A DNA stretch of 64,000 bases from JBAXTE01 sp037130365 (lineage in GTDB: Bacteria; Bacteroidota; Bacteroidia; Bacteroidales; WCHB1-69): contig JBAXTE010000004.1 of assembly GCA_037130365.1 (NCBI GenBank), positions 1-64,000 of the forward strand, given 5' to 3'. Of this stretch, positions 53,900 to 63,401 are shown piece by piece (within the stretch, counting starts at the first letter, position 1; each line of letters opens with the position of its first letter). The position numbers and the translations under genes were made by a program. The notes beneath the pieces were generated by a model. The model had not been told where the DNA came from, did no database searches, and worked only from the letters and a program-made list of their open reading frames with translations.

Positions 53900-55114
53900 T
53901 TATTTTGTAGAAGGTTTATTATCAGTACCAGTTAAAGTCTCAAAATCAAAACTCAATGTAAATCGCAAAGTGTTTGCCAATGGATTTTGTTGGTTGGATA
54001 CTAAATAAGAAACATCGAGCCCAAAAGTTGTATATCTAAGACCTACACCAAAAGTGAAAAATTGGCGATTTCCCTTAGTTTTGTCTTCGAAGAAATATCC
54101 AAGTCGAACAGCGAATTGTTTTTCATACCAATATTCTCCACCGATTGCCCAGTTTATCTCTTTAAACTCTTCGGATGAACCTCCTGGAGCATCATAAAAT
54201 GACTGTAGAATTCCACTAACAATCGAAACATTAGGATTCATCCCACTTTCAATTACTTGATTGCCTTCAACATCTAACACTGGCTGTCCGGTAATTTCAT
54301 CCTTTTTGTAAATTGGAGGAGTTGGGACTAATAATTTATTCAAATCTAAACCAATATTAAAAGTGTTGTGAATATCAATGTCAAAATTTAATCCAGCTCC
54401 TAATCGTAAGTTTGTTGGTAAAAAGTCTTTACGAGTAGTTTGAGTATATGAAATTTTAGCCCCAATATTTGAGATGTTTGCGCCTAATGCTAGAACAGCT
54501 TTTTCAATTCCATTTATTTTTAACTGCTTATTATAATAAACAGAAATATCAGAAGCAAAAGATTGCCCTGCTTTGGTTTCAACTCCACCTACATTTTGAC
54601 CCAAGGTGAGGTTTGAATATATGTAACGGCCAGTGATTGCTAAGGAAAGTCGTTTTGTTAATAATCTCGACCAAGATGCATCTACTGCAAACTCATTTGG
54701 TTTGTAGTCGCCCATGCTGTTGCCGTCGTTGTCTGTAAAGTTAATATTTCCTAGTGTGAAATATCGTAAAGACCCAGAAATAGTATTATTTTTATCCATT
54801 TTGTAGTATCCCATTATACTTGCTAAACTGATATCATTTACTAATTTCTTTAACCATGGAGTATATGAAACACCAACTCCATACTTTTTTGGTGAAAATG
54901 AATATTTTGAGGGATTTGAAAATTGCGAGCTATAATCTGGAGCTGTAGCAACTCCAACATCACCCATGGCGCCAGCGCGAGCATCAGGTGTAACTTGTAA
55001 AAATGGGACTGCTGTTGTTATTGTGTTTAATTGCCAAGTAGTTTGTCCGAAGGCTCCTGTAGCGAAAAGTATAGTAATTATTATCGAAATGCTGATTCTT
55101 TTATTCTGAAACAT
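53900..55114 (-). CDS. porV: Type IX secretion outer-membrane protein PorV
   Basis: A 404-residue outer-membrane barrel. The N-terminal signature (LNTITTAVPFLQVTPDARAGAMGDVGVATAPDY) is diagnostic for PorV/LptO. PorV shuttles T9SS cargo from the translocon to the PorU attachment complex. Signal peptide MFQNKRISISIIITILFATG. It has its own promoter downstream of porU. Confidence 0.93.
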   Translation of the reverse strand: MFQNKRISISIIITILFATGAFGQTTWQLNTITTAVPFLQVTPDARAGAMGDVGVATAPDYSSQFSNPSKYSFSPKKYGVGVSYTPWLKKLVNDISLASIMGYYKMDKNNTISGSLRYFTLGNINFTDNDGNSMGDYKPNEFAVDASWSRLLTKRLSLAITGRYIYSNLTLGQNVGGVETKAGQSFASDISVYYNKQLKINGIEKAVLALGANISNIGAKISYTQTTRKDFLPTNLRLGAGLNFDIDIHNTFNIGLDLNKLLVPTPPIYKKDEITGQPVLDVEGNQVIESGMNPNVSIVSGILQSFYDAPGGSSEEFKEINWAIGGEYWYEKQFAVRLGYFFEDKTKGNRQFFTFGVGLRYTTFGLDVSYLVSNQQNPLANTLRFTLSFDFETLTGTDNKPSTK

Positions 55115-55140
55115 AAAATTTAGCTTTTTGTTGTTAAGTG

Positions 55141-55148
55141 CAAAGTTA
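55141..55148 (-). promoter_or_regulatory. -7 box for porV-ispF
   Basis: TAACTTTG on the minus strand, 26 bases before the ATG at 55114. Confidence 0.5.
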
Positions 55149-55309
55149 ACGATTTTTTTTTATTAATATTGTGAATGGCTATTTCCATAGAATTTTTTTG
55201 TCATTTTATTCAAATAAAGTGATTTTACTGAAATTTTGAATCAAATTTTATCCCTATACTTACATGCATTGTTTGTAATTAAAAGGAAATAATATTCACT
55301 TACTCATCA

Positions 55310-55340
55310 GTTCACCAATTTTATCTGTTCACCAGTTCAC
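55310..55340. repeat. Short GTTCACC repeats
   Basis: Three GTTCAC(C) copies in 31 bases (55310, 55327, 55335) between porU and porV. Too few to be an array, but similar in style to the other phrase-like intergenic repeats. Confidence 0.4.
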
Positions 55341-55345
55341 AATAT

Positions 55346-58300
55346 TTACAAAATCACGAGTTTCTCAATTTTTTCAGCTGTACTACTATTATTCCTTACA
55401 GATAATTTATATAAATAAACACCTTTTGCTAATTTGTCTCCAAACTCATCTGTACCATCCCATAATATTCCTTCAGACCTAAATCCATTCATTTGAGTGT
55501 TTTGGGTAATGGTTTTTATTAGTTTTCCTGTTATTGTAAATATTTGAATTCTTACATCCATAACAGCTTCAGCTTGATTATGTTCAAAATAGAAGTTTGT
55601 TTGGGTTGTAAACGGATTTGGGTAATTTAGTACATGATCTAGTTTAAGTTGTGCTTGTTTAACTACCGTAAATTCGATGGTTTTCTCGGCTGAATTATTT
55701 AATATATCCCAGACTTTAAACGTGAGATTATGTTTGCCTTCCGCAATATTTTTTAGTGGATAGCGAAATTTTCCTTTTTGAAAGCTATTCATTTCTGTTT
55801 CAAAATAGTCATTAATTTCAATACAATTTTCTGTTTGGGCATCAATTGTTATAACTGCATCATGTCCAATTGTATTTCCTACAACATTAATCCCTGAAGA
55901 ATCACTAACTTGAGCTATAAATATTGGGTTTTCGTTGGTTAATCCCATATTTACAAATTTCTCATCATTCAAAAATATATTAATATTTGGAGGAACATTG
56001 TCAGTTATTGGATTTGCACTTATTCCACCAACTACAACATTATTAAAATATCCACTAGCATCGGCTGTGTCGCATTTTGCATAAAAGCTAATTTTTCCAA
56101 AACCATAATTATAAGCGATGTCTTTTGGAACAATAAATGAAATTTCAAAGTCGCCATTTATTACTTTTGATTTTCCTCTAAACAACACATTCTTTTGGTA
56201 ATTAAAAGTAACAATTGGGCTAGTAAGATCATTCCCAAGTGTTTGAAGCGTAGAAGGTTTGTCGTATATTGTGACTGATATCTCGCCATTAAAAGTATTC
56301 ATTTTGTTGCCATTATTATCTTTTATAATGCCTTTTATTACAGAAAAACTGAGGGCCTTTAATGTGTCGGGAGTTGCCGAGATTGTATTTCCATTGATAT
56401 GTGTTGCTTGAACCGAATATGAAGGAAAAGCTAATGATACAGAAGGATCGCCTATCAAAACAAAATTTCTTAAGTTTGACCATCCACCTGGATCTAAATT
56501 TTTAGAGATTCTAACTAAATCTCCTAAAGTAGAATATTTACCATCAATTTTTTGAAATGCATTGTTGAAAAAGTTGATACAAAGAATTTCATTAGTGCCA
56601 CTCCATGCTATTCTAGAAGTAGTTAATAATGCAGAAGCTCCACCTGTGCTATTTAAAAAAACTAATTCTCCTGCAGAAACACGTGATGGATCATCGTAAC
56701 GAGTAAACTCACAAGTTGCAGTAAGCATTACAGGCATATTATACTTATTACTCCACGATTGTATATCAGAAATTCTCAAAATCCGCTCATGTGCCCAACC
56801 GACTTCTCCTCCATGGCCTACATAATTCATTAATAGTGTCCCTTTTCGCATTCTTTCATTAATAGCAATTTCTACATCTGGGTATCTTTGACCTCCTGAA
56901 TTTGAAACTTGAGGGTAGGCATCTAAAAATATTTTCTCTAAATTATAGTTTGGATAATTTTGCTCTACAATGTTTGTCAACCTTATAGCTGTCGACAAAT
57001 GGGTGTTTCCATCCTCATCATCCCCAATAATAGTAATTGAATTTTTCCAATCTCCAAAATTTGATATTTCTGATGTGCTATTTTTTGTTAAATCAGTTTT
57101 ACTACAAGACCTAATTGTTTTGTCAACCATTTGTCTCGCTTCAGTAGTGTTATTTACTACAAATCTTCCAATTCCAATATCTAATAATCCAGCACAATCA
57201 TTTCCTTCATTATCGTCTAATAATCCAAAGTAGTCATCACTAGAAAAGGAGTAATATTCATCGGGAGAAGTATCATTTTCATACGTAGGAACATAGTTGT
57301 TCCCATAGTTTAGAATGTTTTTATAATCATATGAAGCGTCCCCAAAAAGAAGAACATATTTTAAGCTATTTGGTCCGTATTTATCGTAGAACATTTTGAT
57401 AAAATCTCTAATTGCTGAAATATCGGGACTCCCACTACCAAATTCGTTGTAAATTTGATTGGTAGTTACAACATGAACACTCAGTCCTCTTGAATTTTGA
57501 TGAAACTGTTGTAACCGTTGAGCCTCAGAAATCAAATCAGTATGAGTAATAATTAGCATATCTGCAGATGAAAGTGAGTGCAAATTTTGATTGTCAACAG
57601 TTCCAACATATTGAGGCGCATTATAACTTTGACCATTAAAACTAATAAATTCACATAATGTATCGGCTTTATAAACAAAGGAAAGCGTGTTCCCAACAAG
57701 GGCTGTTTGAACTTTGCTAATGTTGTTAATATCAGTTACATCCCATACTGTTGAATAGCTAGCATTAGAAATGTCATATTTTACAATGCTATTCATCCCA
57801 ACAGTTTCGGGATTGCTAAACACCATTTGGGGCTCTGATTGTAATAAATTACATTTTGCATTTATTACAATATTATTTAACCAACCAATAGCTAATGTAG
57901 AAGGTTTAGTGTATGATAAATTAACATTAAATGATCCATTTGTAGGAGTAAAAAGGAAAAGGTTATATGCTTCAATAGCTTTTGAATTATCGGTTCCATT
58001 AGCGCCTATAGTCAAGGTTTGATTTGAGCCACCAATGTTTACAGAAAAATTTGCATTTAATTTTGCATTATGGGCAACTTTTATTCCTATTTTCAAAGGT
58101 TCGGTTAAATCTAAATTAGAAATTCTGAATGGAAATGAATATGAAGTATTGACATCAAACACCTCACCAAGCCAATTTTTCCCAGATTTTACTAAGTTTA
58201 CAACATCCTTTTCATGCGCAAAATAACGACTATAGCTAGTAATAGTTTGAGAATATGGTTCAGTAATTTCTGGTGCATTCGGGATACGCTTCTTTAAGCC

Positions 58301-59191
58301 AACACCCGAATCAAAAGTAAGAAAGTAGTAAGCATAATCAGTAAACGCATTATTTTGATATTCATATAGATGTGTAGCAGAGTTATAAGACCAACCGTTC
58401 GGGCTTTTAGCATAAAACAATATATAATCATTCGCATCAAATTTGCCATCACCTCCACCAGAAACAAAAATTGCAGATTCCCGAATGTCATCTGGTCGAG
58501 GGATAGAGTTGTCTTCAGGAATTGGGGTTCCTTCGTTTCCAAAAATAGCCGCATTTGCAGGATCAGTAGTGCTTGGGTCTATTCCAAGCGCTAAAATATC
58601 TGAGTAGCCAATTTTGTATATTCCAGTATTTTTTACTCCATATTTATAAAATTTCCCATTAGCAAGAATAGAATTGGAAACATAAGTCCTTCCCTTGGAT
58701 ACATTCTGTTTTGGGTTTAGTGATATTTCGAGATTGAAATACTTAACTTTTTCATACGAATTTGTTTGTCTGTTTTTTATTATTGGGCAGAAATTAATTA
58801 TTAGGAAACCAGACTTTTTTTCAGAATATACATTATAAGATACAACAAAAGAATCAATTTTGGAAATGTCCTTTGATAATTCAACAATACTTAATTCCTC
58901 GGAGGATAATGGTTGAGTAACTACATTGATAATTCTAATATTAGCGTTGTAACCATCTGAGGGGATTTTTGTTTTTTTGCTGTATAATGGAATAACACTG
59001 TTTGCATATGGATAAATTCCATTTTTAAATTTTAAGCATTTAAACGAATTATCTTTTGATACTTGAATCGTAAAAGGAGATGACCATACTAAAGAATCAC
59101 TGATTTTTAGTGTTTGAGCTTTTGAATTATTGCCGATTAAAAAAATAAATATAAAAAAATGAAGAAATATTACCCAATGTTTTAATCTCAT
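55346..59191 (-). CDS. porU: Type IX secretion sortase PorU (C25 peptidase family)
   Basis: A 1281-residue secreted protein of the gingipain family that removes the C-terminal sorting domain from T9SS cargo and attaches A-LPS. Signal peptide near residues 1-25. The peptidase domain has DISAIRDFIKMFYDKYGPNS and DDYFGLLD, then the catalytic His (NYVGHGGE, about 793) and Cys (LTATCEFTRYDD, about 827), spaced as in gingipains. It ends with its own sorting-like domain (LNYPNPFTTQTNFYFEHNQ). It precedes porV, the usual pairing. Confidence 0.94.
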   Translation of the reverse strand: MRLKHWVIFLHFFIFIFLIGNNSKAQTLKISDSLVWSSPFTIQVSKDNSFKCLKFKNGIYPYANSVIPLYSKKTKIPSDGYNANIRIINVVTQPLSSEELSIVELSKDISKIDSFVVSYNVYSEKKSGFLIINFCPIIKNRQTNSYEKVKYFNLEISLNPKQNVSKGRTYVSNSILANGKFYKYGVKNTGIYKIGYSDILALGIDPSTTDPANAAIFGNEGTPIPEDNSIPRPDDIRESAIFVSGGGDGKFDANDYILFYAKSPNGWSYNSATHLYEYQNNAFTDYAYYFLTFDSGVGLKKRIPNAPEITEPYSQTITSYSRYFAHEKDVVNLVKSGKNWLGEVFDVNTSYSFPFRISNLDLTEPLKIGIKVAHNAKLNANFSVNIGGSNQTLTIGANGTDNSKAIEAYNLFLFTPTNGSFNVNLSYTKPSTLAIGWLNNIVINAKCNLLQSEPQMVFSNPETVGMNSIVKYDISNASYSTVWDVTDINNISKVQTALVGNTLSFVYKADTLCEFISFNGQSYNAPQYVGTVDNQNLHSLSSADMLIITHTDLISEAQRLQQFHQNSRGLSVHVVTTNQIYNEFGSGSPDISAIRDFIKMFYDKYGPNSLKYVLLFGDASYDYKNILNYGNNYVPTYENDTSPDEYYSFSSDDYFGLLDDNEGNDCAGLLDIGIGRFVVNNTTEARQMVDKTIRSCSKTDLTKNSTSEISNFGDWKNSITIIGDDEDGNTHLSTAIRLTNIVEQNYPNYNLEKIFLDAYPQVSNSGGQRYPDVEIAINERMRKGTLLMNYVGHGGEVGWAHERILRISDIQSWSNKYNMPVMLTATCEFTRYDDPSRVSAGELVFLNSTGGASALLTTSRIAWSGTNEILCINFFNNAFQKIDGKYSTLGDLVRISKNLDPGGWSNLRNFVLIGDPSVSLAFPSYSVQATHINGNTISATPDTLKALSFSVIKGIIKDNNGNKMNTFNGEISVTIYDKPSTLQTLGNDLTSPIVTFNYQKNVLFRGKSKVINGDFEISFIVPKDIAYNYGFGKISFYAKCDTADASGYFNNVVVGGISANPITDNVPPNINIFLNDEKFVNMGLTNENPIFIAQVSDSSGINVVGNTIGHDAVITIDAQTENCIEINDYFETEMNSFQKGKFRYPLKNIAEGKHNLTFKVWDILNNSAEKTIEFTVVKQAQLKLDHVLNYPNPFTTQTNFYFEHNQAEAVMDVRIQIFTITGKLIKTITQNTQMNGFRSEGILWDGTDEFGDKLAKGVYLYKLSVRNNSSTAEKIEKLVIL

Positions 59192-59252
59192 GTTTCGTCT
59201 AGTTTTTGTAATTGTAGCTTATAACAATATAATATGATGATTTATTGTATTG

Positions 59253-59260
59253 CAAAGGTA
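59253..59260 (-). promoter_or_regulatory. -7 box for porU
   Basis: TACCTTTG on the minus strand, about 60 bases before the ATG at 59191. Confidence 0.5.
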
Positions 59261-59435
59261 TTAAAAACAAAAAAATAACTGTAAATAAATGGAACAAAAT
59301 TCAAATCTTAGCGTATAAAAAATGTTTATTCGTTTAATTTTCGCAAAAAATGAACGGTGAATACAGAAAAAATCGATAAAATTTGCTGGAGTAAAAATAT
59401 TTACGTATTATTGTAGTCTTAAATATAGGGAATTT

Positions 59436-60428
59436 ATGGTAAGAAAACAACTTTTTAAGGGCATCATTCTATTATTATCGCTTGGATATTTTGTGAAAGT
59501 GCAGGCTCAAGACCCGCAATTTTCTCAATTTTATGCCAGCCCGATATACTTAAATCCTGCATTTGCAGGCTCTGCAGTTTGTCCACGATTAGTATTAAAT
59601 TTTAGAGATCAATGGCCATCTATTACTGGTACATTTGTTACTTATGGCGCTGCTTATGATCAACATTTTAATAAATTATCTGGCGGATTAGGACTCTTAT
59701 TTATGGGTGATAGAGCTGGTCAAGGTACTATTAATACAAATAGTATTAGTGCCATGTATTCATACAAAATTGATATTAATCGCAAATTTTCAATGAGAGC
59801 GGCCTTACAAGCTACATATCAACAAAAATCGTTAGATTGGGATAAACTTACTTTTGGTGATATGATTGACGAAAAGTATGGTTTTGTATATTCAACAAAC
59901 GAGCAACGACCAGGAACTTTAACTAAAGGTTATGCCGATTTTTCAACTGGAGTTCTTGCATATACAGAGAATTTCTTTGGAGGATTTGCAATTCACCATT
60001 TAACTGAGCCAGAAGAGGGTTTTATTAGTATAAGCAAGTTACCACGTAAATATACCGTTCATGCTGGGTATATATTTGATATTAGACGTAAGAGTAAGCG
60101 TTCTCGTTCATTAAATGATATTAGTATTGCACCAAATATACTTTTTCAACAACAAATGAAATTCCAACAATTGAATTATGGTTTTTATTTTAACCGTTAT
60201 CCATTTGTTGCAGGACTTTGGTTTCGTCAAAACTTTCAAAATAGTGATGCCTTCATAATTTTGTTTGGAGTACAACAAGAAACCTTTAAGTTTGGGTATA
60301 CTTATGACTTAACTGTCTCTAAGTTAACAAATGTTACTGGTGGTGCACATGAAATTTCATTTATCTATCAATTTAAATGTCCGGACAAAAAGAGAAGAGT
60401 TCGTGCAATAAATTGTCCATCGTTTTAG
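59436..60428 (+). CDS. PorP/SprF-family type IX secretion membrane protein
   Basis: A 330-residue outer-membrane barrel. Signal peptide (GIILLLSLGYFVKVQAQ), then the family start DPQFSQFYASPIYLNPAFAG and NFRDQWPSI. PorP/SprF proteins assist T9SS secretion or particular cargo such as SprB, and Bacteroidota often encode many paralogues. Here it precedes gldJ by 41 bases rather than gldK-N, so the paralogue cannot be named. A weak -7-like TATTATTG lies at 59406-59413. Confidence 0.85.
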   Translation: MVRKQLFKGIILLLSLGYFVKVQAQDPQFSQFYASPIYLNPAFAGSAVCPRLVLNFRDQWPSITGTFVTYGAAYDQHFNKLSGGLGLLFMGDRAGQGTINTNSISAMYSYKIDINRKFSMRAALQATYQQKSLDWDKLTFGDMIDEKYGFVYSTNEQRPGTLTKGYADFSTGVLAYTENFFGGFAIHHLTEPEEGFISISKLPRKYTVHAGYIFDIRRKSKRSRSLNDISIAPNILFQQQMKFQQLNYGFYFNRYPFVAGLWFRQNFQNSDAFIILFGVQQETFKFGYTYDLTVSKLTNVTGGAHEISFIYQFKCPDKKRRVRAINCPSF

Positions 60429-60437
60429 TTTATATAT

Positions 60438-60445
60438 TATATTTG
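60438..60445 (+). promoter_or_regulatory. -7 box between the PorP-like gene and gldJ
   Basis: TATATTTG, with TTG 22 bases upstream. It suggests gldJ can be transcribed separately. Confidence 0.45.
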
Positions 60446-60460
60446 CAAAAAATAACAAAT

Positions 60461-60465
60461 AGGAG
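60461..60465 (+). promoter_or_regulatory. Canonical Shine-Dalgarno of gldJ
   Basis: AGGAG four bases before the ATG at 60470. Such sites are rare in this window, and it decides the start against a longer frame at 60377 that overlaps the PorP-like gene. Confidence 0.6.
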
Positions 60466-60469
60466 CAAC

Positions 60470-61984
60470 ATGAGTAAATTAAAATTTTTAATAGTATCTG
60501 TAGTCTCTTTATTCCTTGTGTCTGGATTATCTTCCTGCCGAAAGAATGAAGCTTCTAACACTACAGGATGGGAGTATAATAATGCTACCAATGGAGGTTT
60601 TGAGGTCGCACCGTTTGATGAGCAAATGACTGGTCCAGGTCTAGTGCTTGTTGAAGGCGGAACTTTTGCGATGGGAAGAACTGAACAAGATGTAATGGGC
60701 GATTGGGACAATAACCCAAGAAGAGTTACTGTATCTTCATTTTATATGGATGAAACAGAAATTACTAACTTAAATTATTTAGAATATCTACATTGGATTT
60801 ATCGTGTGTTTGTAAACTATACAGTTGTGTATAGTCAAGCTTTGCCTGATACTTTGGTTTGGCGTAACAAATTAGCATATAATGAACCTTTTGTTGATTA
60901 TTATTTACGTCATCCAGCATATCGTGAATATCCGGTAGTAGGTGTTTCTTGGGCACAAGCATCTAGATATGCATCATGGCGGACTGACCGTGTAAACGAA
61001 ATGATTCTTGTTGAACAAGGTGTTATTAATTTAATGCCTACTCCTACAGAAGAAGGATATTTTAGCACGGATGCATACCTTTCTATAACTACTGATTATG
61101 AAGGAAATGGAGATCGTCGATTGCAAAATATTGTAACGGGTGAATATAGAAATGTGAAAATTGAAGATGGAATTTTATTGCCAAATTACCGTCTCCCAAC
61201 CGAAGCTGAATGGGAATTTGCTGCACTTGGACTTATTGGTAATTCACTTCAAGAACGAGTCCTAGAAAGAAGGATTTATCCTTGGAACGGTCACATTACT
61301 CGTACGGATGATAATAAATTTTATGGTGATTTTGTTGGAAATACACGACGCGGAAGAGGTGATATGATGGGGGTTGCTGGTGCATTGAATGATGCTGCTG
61401 ATATTACAGCACCTGTTTATTCATATTGGCCAAATGATTACGGTTTATATAATATGGGTGGTAATGTTGCCGAATGGGTAATGGATGTTTATCGCGCTAC
61501 TTCTAGCGATGAGGTTAATGAATTTAGACCTTTTCGTGGAACTGTTTTTGAAACAAAAAAATACGTAGGTGGTGACCTTGAAAGAGATACTGTTGGAAAT
61601 GTTCCGCTTGAAGCTGCTTCTGACAAAAATGATTACAAAATGAGCCGTCGTAGAAATTATAGAAAATCAGATAACATTAATTTTGTTGATGGAGATTGGG
61701 CGAGTACAAATGGATCTAGTGATAGCTGGAAGAAATTAGACTCAAATTCAACTGCATCTATGTATAGTACCGATATCGATAATAAAAAGGCTTCATCTCC
61801 ATTGGAGAATAACTCTTTAATAAATGATAAAACTAAAGTTTATAAAGGTGGTTCGTGGAAAGATATTCAGTATTGGGCGAGTCCTGGTAATCGCAGGTTC
61901 TTGGATGCTGATGAATCTACTGATTATATTGGTTTCCGCTGTGCCATGGTTAGATTAGGAGCTCCAGTTCAAGGAAAAAAATAA
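60470..61984 (+). CDS. gldJ: Gliding motility lipoprotein GldJ
   Basis: A 504-residue lipoprotein with a SUMF1-like (formylglycine-generating enzyme) fold. Lipobox ends at Cys23 (GLSSC). TTGWEYNNATNGGFEVAPF and GPGLVLVEGGTFAMGR, then SFYMDETEITN, are the GldJ pattern (GldK starts differently). NMGGNVAEWVMDVYR and DYIGFRCAM at the end are SUMF1 signatures. GldJ is needed for gliding and stabilises other Gld proteins; it is not expected to be an enzyme. In Flavobacterium johnsoniae porV, porU and gldJ also lie together, which supports the call. Confidence 0.92.
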   Translation: MSKLKFLIVSVVSLFLVSGLSSCRKNEASNTTGWEYNNATNGGFEVAPFDEQMTGPGLVLVEGGTFAMGRTEQDVMGDWDNNPRRVTVSSFYMDETEITNLNYLEYLHWIYRVFVNYTVVYSQALPDTLVWRNKLAYNEPFVDYYLRHPAYREYPVVGVSWAQASRYASWRTDRVNEMILVEQGVINLMPTPTEEGYFSTDAYLSITTDYEGNGDRRLQNIVTGEYRNVKIEDGILLPNYRLPTEAEWEFAALGLIGNSLQERVLERRIYPWNGHITRTDDNKFYGDFVGNTRRGRGDMMGVAGALNDAADITAPVYSYWPNDYGLYNMGGNVAEWVMDVYRATSSDEVNEFRPFRGTVFETKKYVGGDLERDTVGNVPLEAASDKNDYKMSRRRNYRKSDNINFVDGDWASTNGSSDSWKKLDSNSTASMYSTDIDNKKASSPLENNSLINDKTKVYKGGSWKDIQYWASPGNRRFLDADESTDYIGFRCAMVRLGAPVQGKK

Positions 61985-62003
61985 AATTCAAATTGTATTA
62001 AAT

Positions 62004-62042
62004 AAAAAGCTCTCGTTTACATTGTAAATGAGAGCTTTTTTA
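62004..62042 (+). terminator. Terminator of gldJ
   Basis: AAAAAGCTCTC-GTTTAC-ATT-GTAAAT-GAGAGCTTTTTT, a strong stem followed by T-run. Confidence 0.9.
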
Positions 62043-62076
62043 TTAACTATCTTTTTCGCTTATCATTTTTTATTAC

Positions 62077-62084
62077 TAAGTTTG
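62077..62084 (+). promoter_or_regulatory. -7 box for murF-anmK
   Basis: TAAGTTTG, about 45 bases before the ATG at 62130; a fair TAnnTTTG match. Confidence 0.45.
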
Positions 62085-62129
62085 TAAACAAATACAATTA
62101 TATTTTCTTATTTCTTTAATCCCTTTTTT

Positions 62130-63401
62130 ATGAAAATACAGGATCTTTATCAAATTTATTTAAACCATCCTATCATTTCAACTGATACAAGAACTTGCCA
62201 AGTAAACTCATTATTCTTTTGTCTAAAGGGGGAATCATTTGATGGCAATAAATTCGCATTGAATGCATTGGATATGGGAGTTGCTTATGCAATTTCAGAT
62301 GATAAATCAATTATTCATCCAAAGGTTATATTAGTTGATGATGCTCTTAAAACACTTCAAGATTTAGCAAGATTTCATAGACTTCAACTAAACATTCCTG
62401 TAATTGGAATTACTGGAACTAATGGTAAAACTACAACGAAGGAGCTTGTATCTGCAGTTTTGAAATCGAAATTCATTGTAACTTCGACTCTGGGTAATTT
62501 AAATAATCATATTGGAGTGCCATTAACTTTGCTTTCTATTAATAAAAATACAGAGATTGCTGTAATTGAGATGGGAGCCAATCACATCGGTGAAATCGCT
62601 GAACTTTGCGAAATTGTACAGCCAAATTTTGGTTTGATAACAAACATTGGAAAAGCACATCTTGAAGGCTTTGGTGGAATTGATGGTGTGATATCTACAA
62701 AAAAAGCTCTTTTTGATGCTGTAATTGCTAATCAAGGAACTCTTTTCGTAAATAGTAATGATGACTTATTAATGAAATTATCAAATTCGGATGAAGCATT
62801 TCTATATGGAATCGAAAAAGGATTAGTAATTGGTAAAATTACTGATTATGAACCAACAATTTCTGTTTCTGCGTTAAATACACAATTTGTAACACAATTG
62901 GTAGGTTCGTATAATTTGCCCAATATTTTAGCTGCAATTAGTATTGGTGTGTTCTTTAATATTGATTTATCGTTAATTCAATCTGCATTGTTAAATTATA
63001 CACCATCAAATAATAGATCTCAACTTATTAATACTGCTAATAACCAAGTGTTTATGGATGCTTACAATGCAAATCCATCGAGTATGGAAGTTGCTATTTC
63101 TCATTTTGCGACCATGGATAAACATAAAAAAGTGGCAATATTGGGCGATATGAAAGAACTAGGTGACTATAGTCTTTCCGAACATTCCAAAATTGTTGAG
63201 TACTTTGAGCAATTTCCCCAAATTGAGGTCTTTTTTGTGGGACCAGAATTTTCAAAAGTTACTAAAAATACTTCATTAACTTCTTTTCAAACATCAAATG
63301 AAGCCGTGATGTATTTGAAAGATCATCCTATTTGTGATGCTTTTATATTATTAAAAGGTTCTAGAGGAATAAGAATGGAAACAATTTTGGAAGCGCTATA
63401 A
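62130..63401 (+). CDS. murF: UDP-N-acetylmuramoyl-tripeptide-D-alanyl-D-alanine ligase
   Basis: A 423-residue Mur ligase that adds D-Ala-D-Ala to the peptidoglycan precursor. ATP loop GITGTNGKTTT (93-103), EMGANHIGEI, and DAYNANPSSM are typical; ending LLKGSRGIRMETI is MurF-like. The stop overlaps anmK (TAATG), so the two are coupled. Confidence 0.95.
   Translation: MKIQDLYQIYLNHPIISTDTRTCQVNSLFFCLKGESFDGNKFALNALDMGVAYAISDDKSIIHPKVILVDDALKTLQDLARFHRLQLNIPVIGITGTNGKTTTKELVSAVLKSKFIVTSTLGNLNNHIGVPLTLLSINKNTEIAVIEMGANHIGEIAELCEIVQPNFGLITNIGKAHLEGFGGIDGVISTKKALFDAVIANQGTLFVNSNDDLLMKLSNSDEAFLYGIEKGLVIGKITDYEPTISVSALNTQFVTQLVGSYNLPNILAAISIGVFFNIDLSLIQSALLNYTPSNNRSQLINTANNQVFMDAYNANPSSMEVAISHFATMDKHKKVAILGDMKELGDYSLSEHSKIVEYFEQFPQIEVFFVGPEFSKVTKNTSLTSFQTSNEAVMYLKDHPICDAFILLKGSRGIRMETILEAL

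Noticed and set aside
56970..58594. Several antisense open frames of 60-90 codons inside porU
   Set aside because: They are shadows of a strongly supported gene, without signal sequences, promoters or family resemblance.
60377..60469. Longer GldJ start overlapping the PorP-like gene
   Set aside because: The added peptide has no lipobox logic; AGGAG and ATG 60470 directly precede a standard lipoprotein signal.
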